From Epiperipatus broadwayi (lineage: Eukaryota; Onychophora; Udeonychophora; Euonychophora; Peripatidae): a stretch of 64,000 nt of DNA. The translations under genes and the position numbers were made by a program. The notes under the pieces are model-generated. The model did no database searches. It was not told where the DNA came from and saw only the letters and a program-made list of their open reading frames with translations. Below are positions 1 through 12,210 of this stretch, piece by piece. Numbering within the stretch: position 1 is the first letter of the stretch; each line of letters begins with the position of its first letter. The stretch lies in NCBI GenBank assembly GCA_028023455.1, contig JAQFVV010006197.1, positions 18,721,254-18,785,253 of the forward strand, in the 5' to 3' direction.

Positions 1-324
1 AAACATACACACTCCAGTGGACCTAGTTCTGATGATGATATACAAAACAAATCCAATAACTCAAAAGCAACTCTACCTATAAATCCTACAACTTCAAAAG
101 ACAAATCCAACAAAAGGAGAAAGGGCGGCACTTTATTGCTAACCAAAAATATGCAACTGACTAATGAGCAAGAACTTTCAATAAATGAGAATATATCTAA
201 AGATGTCACAGCCCAAGCAAACACTCGACATAATGATGTAGAAGTTATGTTACCGGAAACCATTGACTTCGGTCAGTCAGTAGACTCTCCTGTGGACTGG
301 TCACCTACTCCAGGAGACACATAA
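1..324 (+). CDS. LINE-A ORF1 C-terminal tail (partial)
   Basis: The frame is open from the first base to a TAA at 322-324, so the 62-codon ATG ORF at 136 is only its end. The roughly 107 visible residues are hydrophilic and rich in Ser, Asn, Asp and Lys, with a basic patch (KDKSNKRRKGG) and a Pro/Ser-rich terminus (SPVDWSPTPGDT). No zinc knuckle or RRM is visible in this part. I call it the end of ORF1, an RNA-binding chaperone in LINEs, only because it lies directly upstream of ORF2 on the same strand. The identity is positional and not shown by motif. Confidence 0.55.
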   Translation, partial: KHTHSSGPSSDDDIQNKSNNSKATLPINPTTSKDKSNKRRKGGTLLLTKNMQLTNEQELSINENISKDVTAQANTRHNDVEVMLPETIDFGQSVDSPVDWSPTPGDT

Positions 325-511
325 CTCACAGCCAATTCAACTGTTGATTTATACAATGAATTCACTGACACATCTTTCTACTTGAAAATTTTAAAAACCA
401 ATCATAGTGTATCTTAAAATTGTTGGTACTAATGTGAGAGGCCTAAACTCTCTATAACGTATATATGCCATAAGACAGTGGTTAAATATTCACACACCCC
501 ACATCTTCCTT

Positions 512-3500
512 ATGGCCGAAACTAAATTCCACATAAAATCAAACTTACAAATCACTCAGATTCTAGAAAACTTTGGTTACACTAAATTCTCCATTGCCAC
601 CACTGCTTCTGGAGGGGTAGGTTTCATCATTAACAAAAATAAACCACCTAATGATTTCAACATTTTATACTTAGATGGTAACATAGTCATAATCAAAGTT
701 AACTACAGTGGCTTCATCTTCAACATCCTGTTCATTTATATTCAAAACACAGTCAATAATTTTCATCACATCATACATACAATAAATATGGTACTACACT
801 CCAACTCATCACCGACACTTCTCCTAGGTGACTTCAATGTGAACTATGCCCACTTCAACAATAAATACTTACACCTAATCAATAAAACTCTCATGTGCGG
901 TGAGGGATTTCTGCCCCTGGGATCCTTCTCCTTCTACACTCAAAGCTGTAAAAGTCTCATAGATCTTTTCTACTATTCACCAGAATTGCACTTCCAAATT
1001 GAAGCACAGCTTCAACTGGTAACATACTCAGACCACCTCGCACAAATTATCAAACTTCTTCCTGACAAGACACTTTACACTGGAGAATACAGTCGCCAAA
1101 CTCTCCGCATGATAACCCGCACAACAGCGACTGAAGCTATCATCTCAGAGTCCTATATTTACTTCAAAAAAATTGACATTCTATCACAACCCATTGAAGT
1201 TGCATGGTTTGCATTCATTGAAGTCATACAATCACTCATAAGTAACTACACACGAAAGCTGAAAGGTCCAGTTAAATTGCTTAATGATTTACAAAACATA
1301 AGCTCCAAACTTAAAGAAATTCCAAGTAACACAGACAACATTAAAGATATTATTTCCTTAAAATTGAAATACAAAACACAACAGGAAAAACTAGCAGAAT
1401 ACCTATCCATCAAGAGAGCAAAATTGTTCCTTGAATCTCAACATTGCTGGACCCATGGTTACATTTGCTGGGCCCTTGGAACATCAAGAATAAAAAATAC
1501 ACCCTCAATAATTATTTCTAATGGGGAATCCTGGATTGGTCAACAAATGTTGGAAGGCATTAAGCATCACTTCCAGGAAATCCTTCAAAAAGATCCTGAA
1601 ACACCACTCACTATATGGAAAAACCAAGAAGTTCCAGACATGCATTGCATAACGGAATCCATGCTACAAAACAAAATCACATTCCTTAGGGATCGAATAC
1701 ATCCTGGGCTTCATGGCATTCCACACTTCATTCTAGCCCACCTCAGCAAATTTTCAATACCAATTATCCATAGAATGAAAGACCACGTAACAGATGGAAA
1801 CAAAATTATCCCCAATCTTCACCCGATTGCCATGGTACCCTTTCTTAAGAAAAATAAACCGCCATCGGAGCTCATGAGTCTTCGACCCATCTCAATGTCC
1901 CCTCTAATTATAAAAATCATTGAATCCACTATAAAAGATATCATTCAAGAAGGTATTCTCAAATACATTTCTCCATCCCAGTTTGCCAAAAAAGGCTCAT
2001 CAACCACCCTAGCTATGGCCCAAGTTAAATCCCTAGTTGATCACTTAAGAACAAACAGGAAATCTAAACCAATTGCTGTTCAATTGGACATAGCTGCCGC
2101 ATTTGATTCAGTCAGGATCAACATCCTGCTTAAAACTCTGGCTGACTATGCGGTACCCAAGCCATACCTCCAAATCATAAGTAATCTTCTTAGAAACAGA
2201 CACATACTGATATCCTTAGATGGAAGAACCTCTGACAGTTTCAAACCATCACATTCAATTCCACAAGGATCCCCTCTTAGTGCGATTCTTTTCATTGCTT
2301 ACATCAATCCACTCCTGTTAGACATTCAAAGACAACTTCCAGGAGTCTACATTCCCAGACTAAAGAGGGAGATAGGAATCCTCACATATATGGATGATAT
2401 CTTCATAGTCTTGCCATCACAGAAATATCTTGGTCATCTCAACAAAATTTTAAATGACTACACTCACCAATATAAACTTTCCTTCAATCTTCAAAAATCA
2501 TCTGCATGGAGAATTGCTACAGGGAAGAAGATTACAACTAACTTCCTTGGACAACCACAGAATTTCCTAGGTATTCCCTTTCACAAACCACCTATTATCA
2601 TCATACCACAAATACAAAATGAAATATTAAAATCTGCCAGCAAAATAACAACATCGCTTGCTAAGGTTTACCTTTCACTTCATGGGAAGGTGGCCTTACT
2701 TAACATGGTCCTTTTCCCCAAAATTAATTATTACCTCCCAATTATTAAACCTACCAAAATCTTTGTCAGTAAAATTAACTCACTTTGCTCTAGATTGTTC
2801 TGGGGTGGGAAAACTGTTGCCATCAGTCTAGAAGGCATGCACCATCCCTGCTGGCTGAATGGTCTTTCACTCCACTCCCCCTATACATTTTTTCTCCAAA
2901 AAAGCCACAATCTTATTCATAAATTAACCCTTATTTTTGACAACTTCCAAGTCTATATGCCAGTTGACCCCACCGACCGACCACCACCTCTCAAACAGGA
3001 TTGGATATCATCCTTAACCTCTGCTTCTCAATGCCTTTACAACTGTCCTGCAACTGCTTATTCCTCCAAAATGAAATACTGGGATGCATATAATCTACAG
3101 CATCCTCAAACATATTCTCCTATTTCCAGACTTAACATATCCAACAAGAAAATCATATCACAGTTTAAATTTTGGAGCCTCGAAGCAAAATTCCTGGACT
3201 TCATAATTAAAATAAATCTTGATGCCCTACCAACTAAATGGTTTTTGGTAAACAGAAGAGGATTCAATAACATTGACCCACTATGCCAACTCTGTGGCCG
3301 GGAATCAGAGACATTTGAGCACATTTTAAACATCTGCCCCAATCTCAACAGTATCAGACAATTAATCCACACAAACTCAAAGATCAACTTTCAAATAATT
3401 AACTCAATCCAGCACTGCCTTGGCACAAAAACATTTGCATGGATAAGACTATCCACATTCCTCACCTTTTCCATCTGGTCCATCCGCTGCAAGCTAGCCT

Positions 3501-3637
3501 TTGAAGGAGCTCATTTAAATCCTCTCCAACTCTTCATTAACATCATCAACAACATCAAAAAAAGGGATGAAATCCTCTCTACCTCTACGGCCTTCTTTGA
3601 GACATGGAGACTGTTTGAAGTCCCGATACAACAATAA
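512..3637 (+). CDS. LINE-A ORF2: AP-type endonuclease and reverse transcriptase
   Basis: The 1041-residue ORF would nick target DNA and copy the element RNA into the nick. The endonuclease shows AETK (residue 2 on), GDFN (106-109) and SDH (173-175). The reverse transcriptase shows DIAAAFDS, PQGSPLS and the catalytic YMDD (626-629). A C-terminal CCHC motif (Cys925, Cys928, His937, Cys942) follows. The start is not the natural one: the same frame upstream (395-511) encodes the conserved endonuclease beginning (TNVRGLNS) but is cut by TAA at 455-457. Only that one stop separates it from a full-length ORF2, so this is a young or recently inactivated copy. Confidence 0.93.
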   Translation: MAETKFHIKSNLQITQILENFGYTKFSIATTASGGVGFIINKNKPPNDFNILYLDGNIVIIKVNYSGFIFNILFIYIQNTVNNFHHIIHTINMVLHSNSSPTLLLGDFNVNYAHFNNKYLHLINKTLMCGEGFLPLGSFSFYTQSCKSLIDLFYYSPELHFQIEAQLQLVTYSDHLAQIIKLLPDKTLYTGEYSRQTLRMITRTTATEAIISESYIYFKKIDILSQPIEVAWFAFIEVIQSLISNYTRKLKGPVKLLNDLQNISSKLKEIPSNTDNIKDIISLKLKYKTQQEKLAEYLSIKRAKLFLESQHCWTHGYICWALGTSRIKNTPSIIISNGESWIGQQMLEGIKHHFQEILQKDPETPLTIWKNQEVPDMHCITESMLQNKITFLRDRIHPGLHGIPHFILAHLSKFSIPIIHRMKDHVTDGNKIIPNLHPIAMVPFLKKNKPPSELMSLRPISMSPLIIKIIESTIKDIIQEGILKYISPSQFAKKGSSTTLAMAQVKSLVDHLRTNRKSKPIAVQLDIAAAFDSVRINILLKTLADYAVPKPYLQIISNLLRNRHILISLDGRTSDSFKPSHSIPQGSPLSAILFIAYINPLLLDIQRQLPGVYIPRLKREIGILTYMDDIFIVLPSQKYLGHLNKILNDYTHQYKLSFNLQKSSAWRIATGKKITTNFLGQPQNFLGIPFHKPPIIIIPQIQNEILKSASKITTSLAKVYLSLHGKVALLNMVLFPKINYYLPIIKPTKIFVSKINSLCSRLFWGGKTVAISLEGMHHPCWLNGLSLHSPYTFFLQKSHNLIHKLTLIFDNFQVYMPVDPTDRPPPLKQDWISSLTSASQCLYNCPATAYSSKMKYWDAYNLQHPQTYSPISRLNISNKKIISQFKFWSLEAKFLDFIIKINLDALPTKWFLVNRRGFNNIDPLCQLCGRESETFEHILNICPNLNSIRQLIHTNSKINFQIINSIQHCLGTKTFAWIRLSTFLTFSIWSIRCKLAFEGAHLNPLQLFINIINNIKKRDEILSTSTAFFETWRLFEVPIQQ

Positions 3638-3932
3638 TGCAAACACTGCAACAAACTCACATCAAACCCACCATCAAAAAGCAATATATTTATCATCCCT
3701 ATAAATACTCTATGGTCACTCTAAGCATCAACCTGTTGCAGGAACACAATGTCATCAATTGAAATACTGCAACCACTATCAATACAAAGTTGTACAAGAT
3801 AGACCAATGTCCACATAATAATACATGCATGAGAACTCTTAACCTTTTAACCAAGCTTAACCTGTTATCCTGTATATCATAATGCTATGTATATTTTGTG
3901 TTAAATAAATTTCTTGATAAAAAAATCTGTTT

Positions 3933-4149
3933 TTCTAAGAAATGTTTTTCCATATTAAAGTAATAGCACCAGTTTTAAAATCATAAAATGTTCCTTTAAA
4001 TTTAAATATATTTCTCGATGAATAACCACCACCTAATTCTTATATATGTATAATTATTTGTAAAATACAAGAAAAGCACTTAGAACCGAATATTCATTAT
4101 TTTATTTCAATGTTTGTGGGAAGTTATATATGTAAATTAATATAATAAG
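3933..4149. other. AT-rich spacer, nothing recognised
   Basis: The sequence after the LINE-A tail is AT-rich with no coding frame or repeat that I recognise. A purine-rich run (AAGAGGAGGGGGA) closes it near 4147-4160. Confidence 0.5.
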
Positions 4150-4735
4150 AGGAGGGGGATTCTCGTTTCTTGGTAAAGTAATATCTTTTTCATTTAATTT
4201 AAGTTGTCCATACTATTTAATAACCTAATTGTACCATTACGCTGGATATTACAAAAATATAGGTCTTAATTCATTAATTTTGATTTTTACAAGTTTTACT
4301 TGTATGTTATTCCAAGCATTGCATGCATACAGGCTCCCTCGTTCATGCTTATATATATATATTGTGCTTTGTTCCCCGGGCATATCGGAAAGCCAAACCC
4401 CACCTCGTATATTCAAGTCCAAGAATATGGCCAACTCCCCTTGGAACTTTTTTGTCGCTTGAGCTAGCTCTATATGGGATCGCTCTGGGAAAAACCGGCT
4501 CATGGCAACTTACTGCCCCTGTTCTTCATTTAATGAGCAGATTTTGCCAAAGTCCCAAACATAGATCAGTCTTTATTTCCTTCATGAAAATTCTGAAGCA
4601 CCTTCTAGGATCTGAGACTGGATCATATAAATATGCCACCATGCATGCACCACCCTCTTAGCTCTAGTTCCAAATAAAACCTATGAATATTCCTAAGTCA
4701 TGACATTCTGATTCTACTACACAGATTTCTTTATC
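4150..4735 (+). repeat. Possible solo LTR or LTR-like promoter/polyA block
   Basis: This block is clearly more GC-rich than its surroundings. A purine tract at about 4147-4160 precedes it, a TATA-like CATATAAATATG lies at 4624-4635 and an AATAAA at about 4672. That order fits U3-R of an LTR. I could not find a second copy, a clear TG...CA pair or a primer-binding site, so a cellular promoter fragment or another repeat is equally possible. Small ORFs here overlap on both strands and look accidental. Confidence 0.25.
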
Positions 4736-5163
4736 ATTTATTAATATTTCCATGTGTGCGCCATTTTGTGGTGCAATTATATATACTATAAATTAGCTCT
4801 TTTGCACACGTTTTCTTATTCAGCATAAGCTGAAATTATTTCATTTATTAATGTCAATCATATTTTTATAATAAATTCAATAATCCTAAATAATTGGTCA
4901 AGTGCTACTGTTTTTCTCTCTAGGGGTGGACTAAAAATTCATTTATATACTCGTATATAGCATTATTAAAATTGTATTTATAGATGTTGTAAAGTTCTCA
5001 AATATTGGCATATGAGTCAGCCGCACTAAAATAAAGTAAGGAATATATTTGTAATTTCATGATTAATGAAGAATTATAATCAAATTATGTGTATTTTATT
5101 TACATTAAACTTTCAGAATCATTGTTTCATTTATCCAATAAATATTATATATTGATTATATAA

Positions 5164-8021
5164 ATGGTAGTTGTTGGTTAGATATCCATGCCACGTGATA
5201 GCATGATTTATGTGCTAAAACACATAAAAATGTCGTTTACATGGCCAAATGTATTTTCATGGCCATGTGTTACATGTATACAACAGCTCTGTTGTACTAC
5301 ACATTGCAGGCCATGTTGTCACATTGCAGTAAATTATTTTGGCAAATTCACACACTTTTTTACAGTGTCGTGACACTTTTTTACAGTGTCGTGTGAGGGT
5401 GTATGTCTTACAATTATGTATAAATCGTTAATTGTAAATAAAGTTTAATTTTTTTTTTTTATTGAAATCACACGATTTGACCAAGCAATAATTATTGGAG
5501 GGTTTACACACTTCTGTAGTCAAGTTTTAAGATACAAAACCTTGTCAAAGGATATGTCTGAACAATACTTGGAGGTAATGCGTCAAATAATGTATTGTCG
5601 ATAACCTCAATGAGACAAAGAACACAGCACAGGAAAATCTAGGCATTTGATTCTCATAATTATGACCACTTTGTTCAAGCTATATGTCTGATATATTACT
5701 GTAGCTGTGAACAGTTTGTTTTTTAAATTTATTTATACCAAAAAAAAAAAAAAAAAAACTGTAATAAATGTGAAATTTGTTGATGCACACATTAATAATT
5801 AATGCTAGTATGAAGGAATTTAACTAAGATTTGGAATGGACTACGAATGATACACAACTCATTAATATATTTTAATTCTTAAATATAGATTAAATAAACG
5901 TAAGTGCATTGAACGACACACGCAAATGGGTTATAAAGTAAATATATATAAAACAAATATTAGCAAGTAATAGAATAATAATTGAATAAGTTATTATTTA
6001 ACAAGCGTTTAGTGTTTTAGAATTTAATTTAAGAAATAAACAAGTTTTTATTTTAAAAATACATTTAAAATTTTAATCCCAAGTTTCATTAATTGCTATC
6101 TTAAGAAATTTATTATTTTCTAATTATTATTCAAAGGTTGCAATGAATATACTAAATAGGAAATACATAAGCAGGCCAATGCCTATAAGACCCTAAGGAT
6201 AGTTTGATTCTGTTTGTTGCTGACTGTTTACAGATGGTTTCCCAGGAATTGACAACTTTTTTTTTTATAAAAACAGATAACTTTTTTTTAACTCTTATAA
6301 TGCATGACTCATCTAAAAATGAGAAGATTTGACATCACTCTAAATCGGCTACTTTTTATCCCACGTATACATATGATACGTCATTAGAAAGAAAATCAAA
6401 AGTTCTGTAAGATGGTGCCCTCTTCAGAGTTATTTTACAAGTAAAAAATCAATAAAAATGACCATATATGTCAAACAAAACCAAAGCACCGCCTCCTCAC
6501 CAACTTTTCTTGAATCTTATTGGCTGTCCCACTTCTGTCAGAAAGGGTAATGGCTGCCAAAAAGTAAAAAGTTACGTTCGTTTTGATTTTTATTACGAAA
6601 ATGATAAACGAATGTTTACAACATTTTAAACAATATTTGAATTGAATTACAAATTATTATTGATAAAATAATACTAAAAATCAAATTATTTTAGAAAAAT
6701 AGTTAAGATATTACCAAGAATTATTTATTTATTGCTACATATTGATCGTAACGTAAAGTGAAAAAAAAAAGATTGCGTCAGCAATCTTTTTTGGTTGGTT
6801 GAATAGCGGTTACTTTTATTTCACCGCAATTGAATATTTTTTAAATTATAAATCAAATTTTATTTTTGAAAAGATTTTCGTTTGCTTTCGTAATCTGAAA
6901 ATTCAGTAATATACTTTTTACAAACGAAACTAACGTATTTATATTATTAAAAGTGATCTATTTTAACAATAGATTTTGTTAAAGTTGTGAGTTGGCCAAT
7001 TACAAGTTTTGATTTTTAACTCATTTGGCCAATTATATAATCATCGTTCAAAAGGTTAAAGGAGTTTAAGTTTGTAAACATTTTATTATATATGTGTGTG
7101 AGACTATCCCAGAAATTGAAATTTATATAACAGTGCATTTAAATAAAGAGTTTTTAATAGAGAATATTTCAAATTTATATTATTAATTTAAGAGTTGTAA
7201 TGCTTCTTTAAATGTATTGCATTATGGCTTCTCTTGCATATATATGTAAGTGGTTACCCACATATAATAATGTTCACACAACTTAATTTAATTATATCAA
7301 TTTATTAATTTTAAATTTATAACTGCGTATACATTATAACCATACAGACATTACCACACATACACATAAATATATGCTATTACATATAAAAATAAATTAT
7401 TCTGATTCCATACGTGGACTGTGAGGGTTCGAACTATTGGAAAAAATACTAACTACAATGGAACATAGTAGGTGAAATGGGATGATGGCTAAATAATACC
7501 GTTTCAAGCGAAAAAAAAAAAACCTAATCAGTTTTAAATTTGTTGATGTTGTTTTTTTAAAAAACCAAAAAACAAATTGAAACTAAAAAAAAAAATCATA
7601 ATAATTTTAAAATTTGTTTATGTTATTTAAAAAAAAAAAAAACACGAATTAAAAAAAAAAAAAAGCTTACTAACTTTAGGATTTATTTTTTAAACAAAAA
7701 TAGGAAACCAAAAATACAGCCATAATAAGTGTACTAAGTTTTACATTAAAAAAAAAAAAAAAGAATCCCTCCCCCAAAAAAACCGAAAAATGTTGATTTA
7801 ATTTTATATTTATTTTGTTGATGTTAATAAAAATAAATGTTTACAAAAAAATAAAATAAAATTTGTATTTAATTTATTTGTAAATAAAAAAAAAAAAAGT
7901 AAAAAAAAAACAAGGAATTCAAATAAAATAAAAAAAAAGGCCTGGAAATGTTCATAAGTTATATTTTTTCAAGAAAAACAATGCTATCATGTGCCGTGGA
8001 TATCTAACAAACAACTACCAT
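5164..8021. mobile_element. Putative DNA transposon with 41-bp terminal inverted repeats
   Basis: The 41 bases at 5164-5204, beginning ATGGTAGTTGTTGGTTAG, match the reverse complement of 7981-8021 with four mismatches. The 2.86-kb interior has no ORF over about 60 codons, so if mobile it would be non-autonomous. It holds a short tandem repeat of an ACAGTGTCGTG-containing unit at about 5350-5392, a CpG-richer block at 6340-7050 with an ATTGG (reverse CCAAT) box at 6519-6523, and a run of A-tracts at 7500-7950. Superfamily is unknown and no target duplication is clear. Confidence 0.5.
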
Positions 8022-8597
8022 ATAAATTGTATAATATGACTAGATGATATCCCAATAATCTGATATAAATAATGTGAAATGATGAGCATTAGATATGTTA
8101 ATTTATTATATTAGTATACTAGAAGGGTTTCACTATATTATTTCCAATTAAAGTCTCTTTGTGTCTCCACTTGCAATGCAGGCGGAGAGAGATAAAATTA
8201 GATCAGTATCATCGGAACTGTTGCTCATAAGTTGGTAGATCTGGAGAATAGGCAAATAGGGCAAAGTTCATGAGTATTCCTGACTTATGTATCTTGCACA
8301 TGATTGGACTCGAGGTACTTTTGCCTAGATGCTAGATCTTGTTATGTGAACAGACAAAACCGACCAGTACAATAGATAACAATCAAGAATTTCAAACTGT
8401 TGTCAAGGCAACTGTCTTTTATCAATATATATATATATACACATTGTAAAACAATAATGTATTCAAGAGCAAATAAGTTATACATGAATTTATATTAAAT
8501 GTACTATCATACTAACAATATATATTAATCAATAAATAAATTTTCTTTCTTTCTTAACCTTTAGTTACTTTCAAATATTATATATATTTTCATTTTC
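8022..8597. other. Unassigned spacer
   Basis: AT-rich sequence with a short (TA)n run near 8428. The stretch at 8157-8400 is less AT-rich and may be an unrecognised repeat. No coding frame is supported. Confidence 0.4.
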
Positions 8598-9044
8598 AAT
8601 TATTATCAATCCATTGCAGGTTGAAGGTCTTTTCAAGTTTAATCCATCTTCTTCTATCTCCACATCACTCCAGCACCATCCTTACTTCATCCATCCATCT
8701 CACATGTGGCCTCTTTCTAGGTCTTTTACAATCTTTTAGAATCCAGTTTAAGATTTCAACTATCCATCTATTATCATCTCTTCTACCAATATGTCCAGCC
8801 CAATTTCACTTGTCTCTTAATTCTTTCAATGATGTCAGTAACACATGTTTATTCTCTCAGCCAAGGATTTCATTTTTGATATCTTTTTGTTATTCCTAAC
8901 ATACACCTATACATATTTTGTTGAAAAGTCTGAAGTCTCTGTATTGCTCTTCTGTTAAGTGTTCAAATCCCAGATCCGTAAGAACTGGTAACACATTTAT
9001 TAAAAACCTTTTTTAAACACATAGGCATATTTCCTTTTAAATAG
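8598..9044 (-). pseudogene. RTE LINE 3'-terminal fragment
   Basis: Read on the minus strand this matches the last part of the full-length RTE at 52449-55743: the YGSKTW-like thumb region, the RRxIQRLQTTQ segment and the C-terminal HVRWMDEIRK segment up to the element end. The plus-strand 92-codon ORF at 8621 is its antisense shadow. It is 5'-truncated, as expected of target-primed reverse transcription. Confidence 0.8.
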
Positions 9045-9719
9045 CACAAAATTAAAGTAACCATTACACAGTAACAATAATTTTAAAATATATAAAGTAA
9101 GTTATATGCAAAAATCAATAATAAAACTTTATTATTATTATTTTGAAAAGCGTTAAATATTAACTATAAAAGAAAAAAAAGGAAATTGTTTATATTAATT
9201 TTAATTTGCATAATGTTTTTGAAAATCTTTAAATATTTGAAAATACTTTATAAATATGTTTCTGAATGGTCAAGATAATCTGAAATACTTAGTGGATTAA
9301 TCTTGTATTAATCATTTGTACAAACATATTTGCACTCACGCTTCTATTACTATATTACATGTATATATAATGATTAATGAATCATGTGATGTAACTAAAA
9401 TTCTTTGCTGTGCCTTGTGATAATAATGATTATTAATAGTATTAAAAAACTATATTTGTAATGTAGATATTTTAAATTAGTTAGCACTTTTCCATTTATA
9501 TTTTTTTTATATAGATTTATATAAATTGTTTTTGTTTTTTTTCAATTTACTCATTGTATAATGATATAGCTTTTTTGTATGTGTTTTATAATATGAATGA
9601 CACATTTATTTTTAGTGCTTACATACACACACATATAAATAATTTATTGATAGAATTAAATTCTACCATGCAGATATTTATCGTTATATATTTATCAAAC
9701 ATTTGAATTAACATTTACT
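9045..9719. other. AT-rich spacer
   Basis: No gene or repeat recognised; only short A/T runs and AT microsatellite. Confidence 0.4.
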
Positions 9720-10080
9720 ATGAAATAATAATTTGTTGCTAGTTATTTTTATATTAAAGTGCTTCTTAATATCTTTTTTATAAAAGAATCGAACAAGGTG
9801 AATTGCTAATGCCAACTTCAAGTGTCTTTTTGTTGAAGCTGTTATTATAATCTTTATGATAATACTTACGATAAAATGGATAGGCTACTCATTAACATAT
9901 ATTAGCCAATATGGGGAGTTTACTGGCATTGCCTTTGAGTTTATGCCCAAGAAAACGTTTTGATCTTTCTTTTCAGATGCCAAATAGTTGTAATTGAGAC
10001 ATTGTTTGGATTTATTTGAATGTCAAATAAATGTTGGGTAAAAGTTTTTCTCTTATATTTACAAACAGACAGAGAATGCT

Positions 10081-10164
10081 GTCAAGCATTGGTGGCCGAG
10101 TTATCCCAGGTTAGCAGGTTCGTTTTTCGGCTGATGCTATAACACGTGAGAAAAAAAAAAAAAA
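10081..10164 (+). mobile_element. tRNA-derived SINE with target duplication
   Basis: The 84-bp insert starts with a tRNA-like 5' half (TTGGTGGCCGAGTTA, box A type), has a box B-like AGGTTCG and ends in about 15 A. It is flanked by perfect 14-bp direct repeats AGACAGAGAATGCT at 10067-10080 and 10165-10178. It splits the 5' untranslated region of RTE copy 1. Related SINEs are at 15495 and 25446. Confidence 0.85.
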
Positions 10165-11166
10165 AGACAGAGAATGCTAATAATTCCTAATTTGTGAATC
10201 TCGGCTGCCATCTTTAAATGAATTAAAAGCAGCTTTTTTATATAGTAAATGGGGGAGAGTCAACTTTTCAAATCAATTGTTGTTGTTTTTTTTCCTCTTA
10301 GAATCTTATTCTAATATTTTTTCCATATAGATACAAATATACTGAAATAGTAACGAAGTTGGTTTAATTATAAATAAAAAATGGAAAGACAACATTGTGA
10401 GATTGTTTATATATCAGAGTGGTAACATTAGTTAGATAACTTAATGAAAGATAACAAATGCAGATAATTCTGGTTTATGTTCAAACAGGTTTTCAATCTG
10501 ATGAAAAAGTAGAGGAGATTTTTTTAAAAAAATTGATGAATGCTTTTGATTTGATCAAACATATTAAAATAGTCATGAGTGATTTTAATGTTAGAAATGA
10601 AAAACATTTGAAAAATAAAATACCATGGATTAAATATAAATATAGAGTCAGAAATTAGAAGGAAAATAAATGTAGAATTTGTTGAAAAAAAAAGTTTTTA
10701 ATGCAATTATTAAATTCAATACAAGAAATAATCAATTATTAGTAATTATTAGATACTTTTTAAGACGAAACGGGGGGGGGGGGGGCAATATTTAAACCGC
10801 TAATAATAACAGTTGGTATTTCATTTAAAAATAATATTTTAAAATATTTTCAGGTTTTATCTTAATTTCATTGGATAAATATCTTTCTTTGGTTGATTCA
10901 GAATTGAACAAATTCAATAAGAAGATAAGTAATGCTCTATAATCATCAGCTACACAGACAATGTATAAAAGGACAGCAATTTATCATTAAATTTTCATCC
11001 AACATAAAACAATGCATAAAAAAACAAAAACAAAGGGAATATACATTTTTAAAAAAATTAAAAAGGAGGAATATGCAAATACTGAAGTCCATTTACTAAA
11101 ATTTAACATTTAGAATTCTGTAAAATGGTAAAAACTATTAACAATAATATAAATAAAAATTATAAT

Positions 11167-12062
11167 ATACCTGGGTCTCTTTTTATGCAGTAGGAATCTC
11201 ACAAAAATAGACTTAACTTACCTTGAAAAATTTGGGATACATTCCATAATTTTCAAAAATCACGTAAAACCAAAGCAACAAGGTAAAATTACTTTAAAAT
11301 TCACATAAAAAAATAAGAAAATAAAATATGACTTAAAAAAAATTTCAAATATTTGAAAAAAACTGATGCACGACAAAGTTTTTTTTACTTTTTTATTAAC
11401 AGTTTAATTTTATTCAAACAATATGTTTTTATGTGTAATTTATTTTACATTTTGTCATACATATTTTAATCATTATCACTATTTGACAATATGCAGGTTT
11501 GTTAGTGAACTGGTGAGAAATCAGATTCGTCACAAGAGGAAACACAAACAGCAGAATTAGCGCCAACTTCAGTCTCATGCTGTGTTAATGGTTTTTGGGT
11601 GACAATGTAATCAGTGATTAAACTTTGAGATGATGATTTTACTAGTTGTTTATGAAACTCACAATATCCAGACATACAACTATTTAGCACTCGTTGGAAT
11701 TTAAGAGCTCATTCATAATTCATGTCATTAACAAGAAAATGATTTTCCAATTGATTAGAAAGTTGAAGACTTTCTTGAATCATTTTGGCTGTGTAATGAA
11801 CAGGTTCCACTTCAGTTTCATTATTTTTTTCTAAATCTTCTACGGTATCTAAATTTATTGCCAAACCTTTTTCCAACAGGCATTTAAAGTATGTAAAATT
11901 TAATGCATGTATATAAAATGAGGAAATCCCAATTTTAAGTGAAATATGAACTTCTTAATCACATAAAAGAAAAACGCATAAAAATATATTAAGAAGAAAC
12001 ATGAATTGCAAACTTCAAAATCACATTTAAAAAATCTGCATAAAAAGAGACCCAGGTGTATA
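11167..12062 (-). mobile_element. Pogo/Tigger-like DNA transposon remnant
   Basis: Ends carry inverted repeats of about 24 bp containing CCTGGGTCTCTTTTTATGC, one mismatch apart, and appear flanked by TA. The minus strand at about 11880-11502 encodes, with one internal stop, a segment resembling the C-terminus of Tigger/CENP-B-type transposases: a acidic LDTVEDLEKNN stretch, then a helical stretch and a final SSQSLITDYI motif. DDE-bearing parts are absent, so it is an internal deletion derivative. It interrupts RTE copy 1. Family assignment rests on resemblance by eye and is moderate. Confidence 0.55.
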
Positions 12063-12210
12063 AGATAGAAGAACTGAATTGTCAAAAAAAATGCTGTAGA
12101 AGAGAATGTCTTAAATATATAATACAACTTCTTAGTACTCTAAAAGAAATAGTTCCAGTATTTAAAAAAAAGTCATATGGTTTTATTGCTGGTAGGTTCA
12201 TAAGAAGTTT

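Larger units (their letters stand above)
1..3932 (+). mobile_element. LINE-A: non-LTR retrotransposon, 5' end outside window
   Basis: The segment has the order expected of a two-ORF LINE: the end of an ORF1-like frame (to 324), a short gap, an endonuclease plus reverse-transcriptase ORF2 (to 3637), about 290 bp of 3' untranslated sequence, an AATAAA signal at 3904-3909 and a short A-run ending near 3926. It is sense on the plus strand. A related, more decayed copy lies on the minus strand at 62290-64000. I do not assign a clade: the N-terminal motif resembles L1/Tx1 elements and the C-terminal CCHC is shared by several clades. Target duplications cannot be checked because the 5' end is missing. 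Confidence 0.9.

Noticed and set aside
4229-4661. Overlapping ORFs of 77-112 codons on both strands
   Set aside because: No motif, mutual overlap, and the region has LTR-like signals; GC-richer DNA simply has fewer stops.
10772-10785. G14 run as a regulatory quadruplex
   Set aside because: A single homopolymer in a decayed LINE; more likely slippage or sequencing-related than functional.
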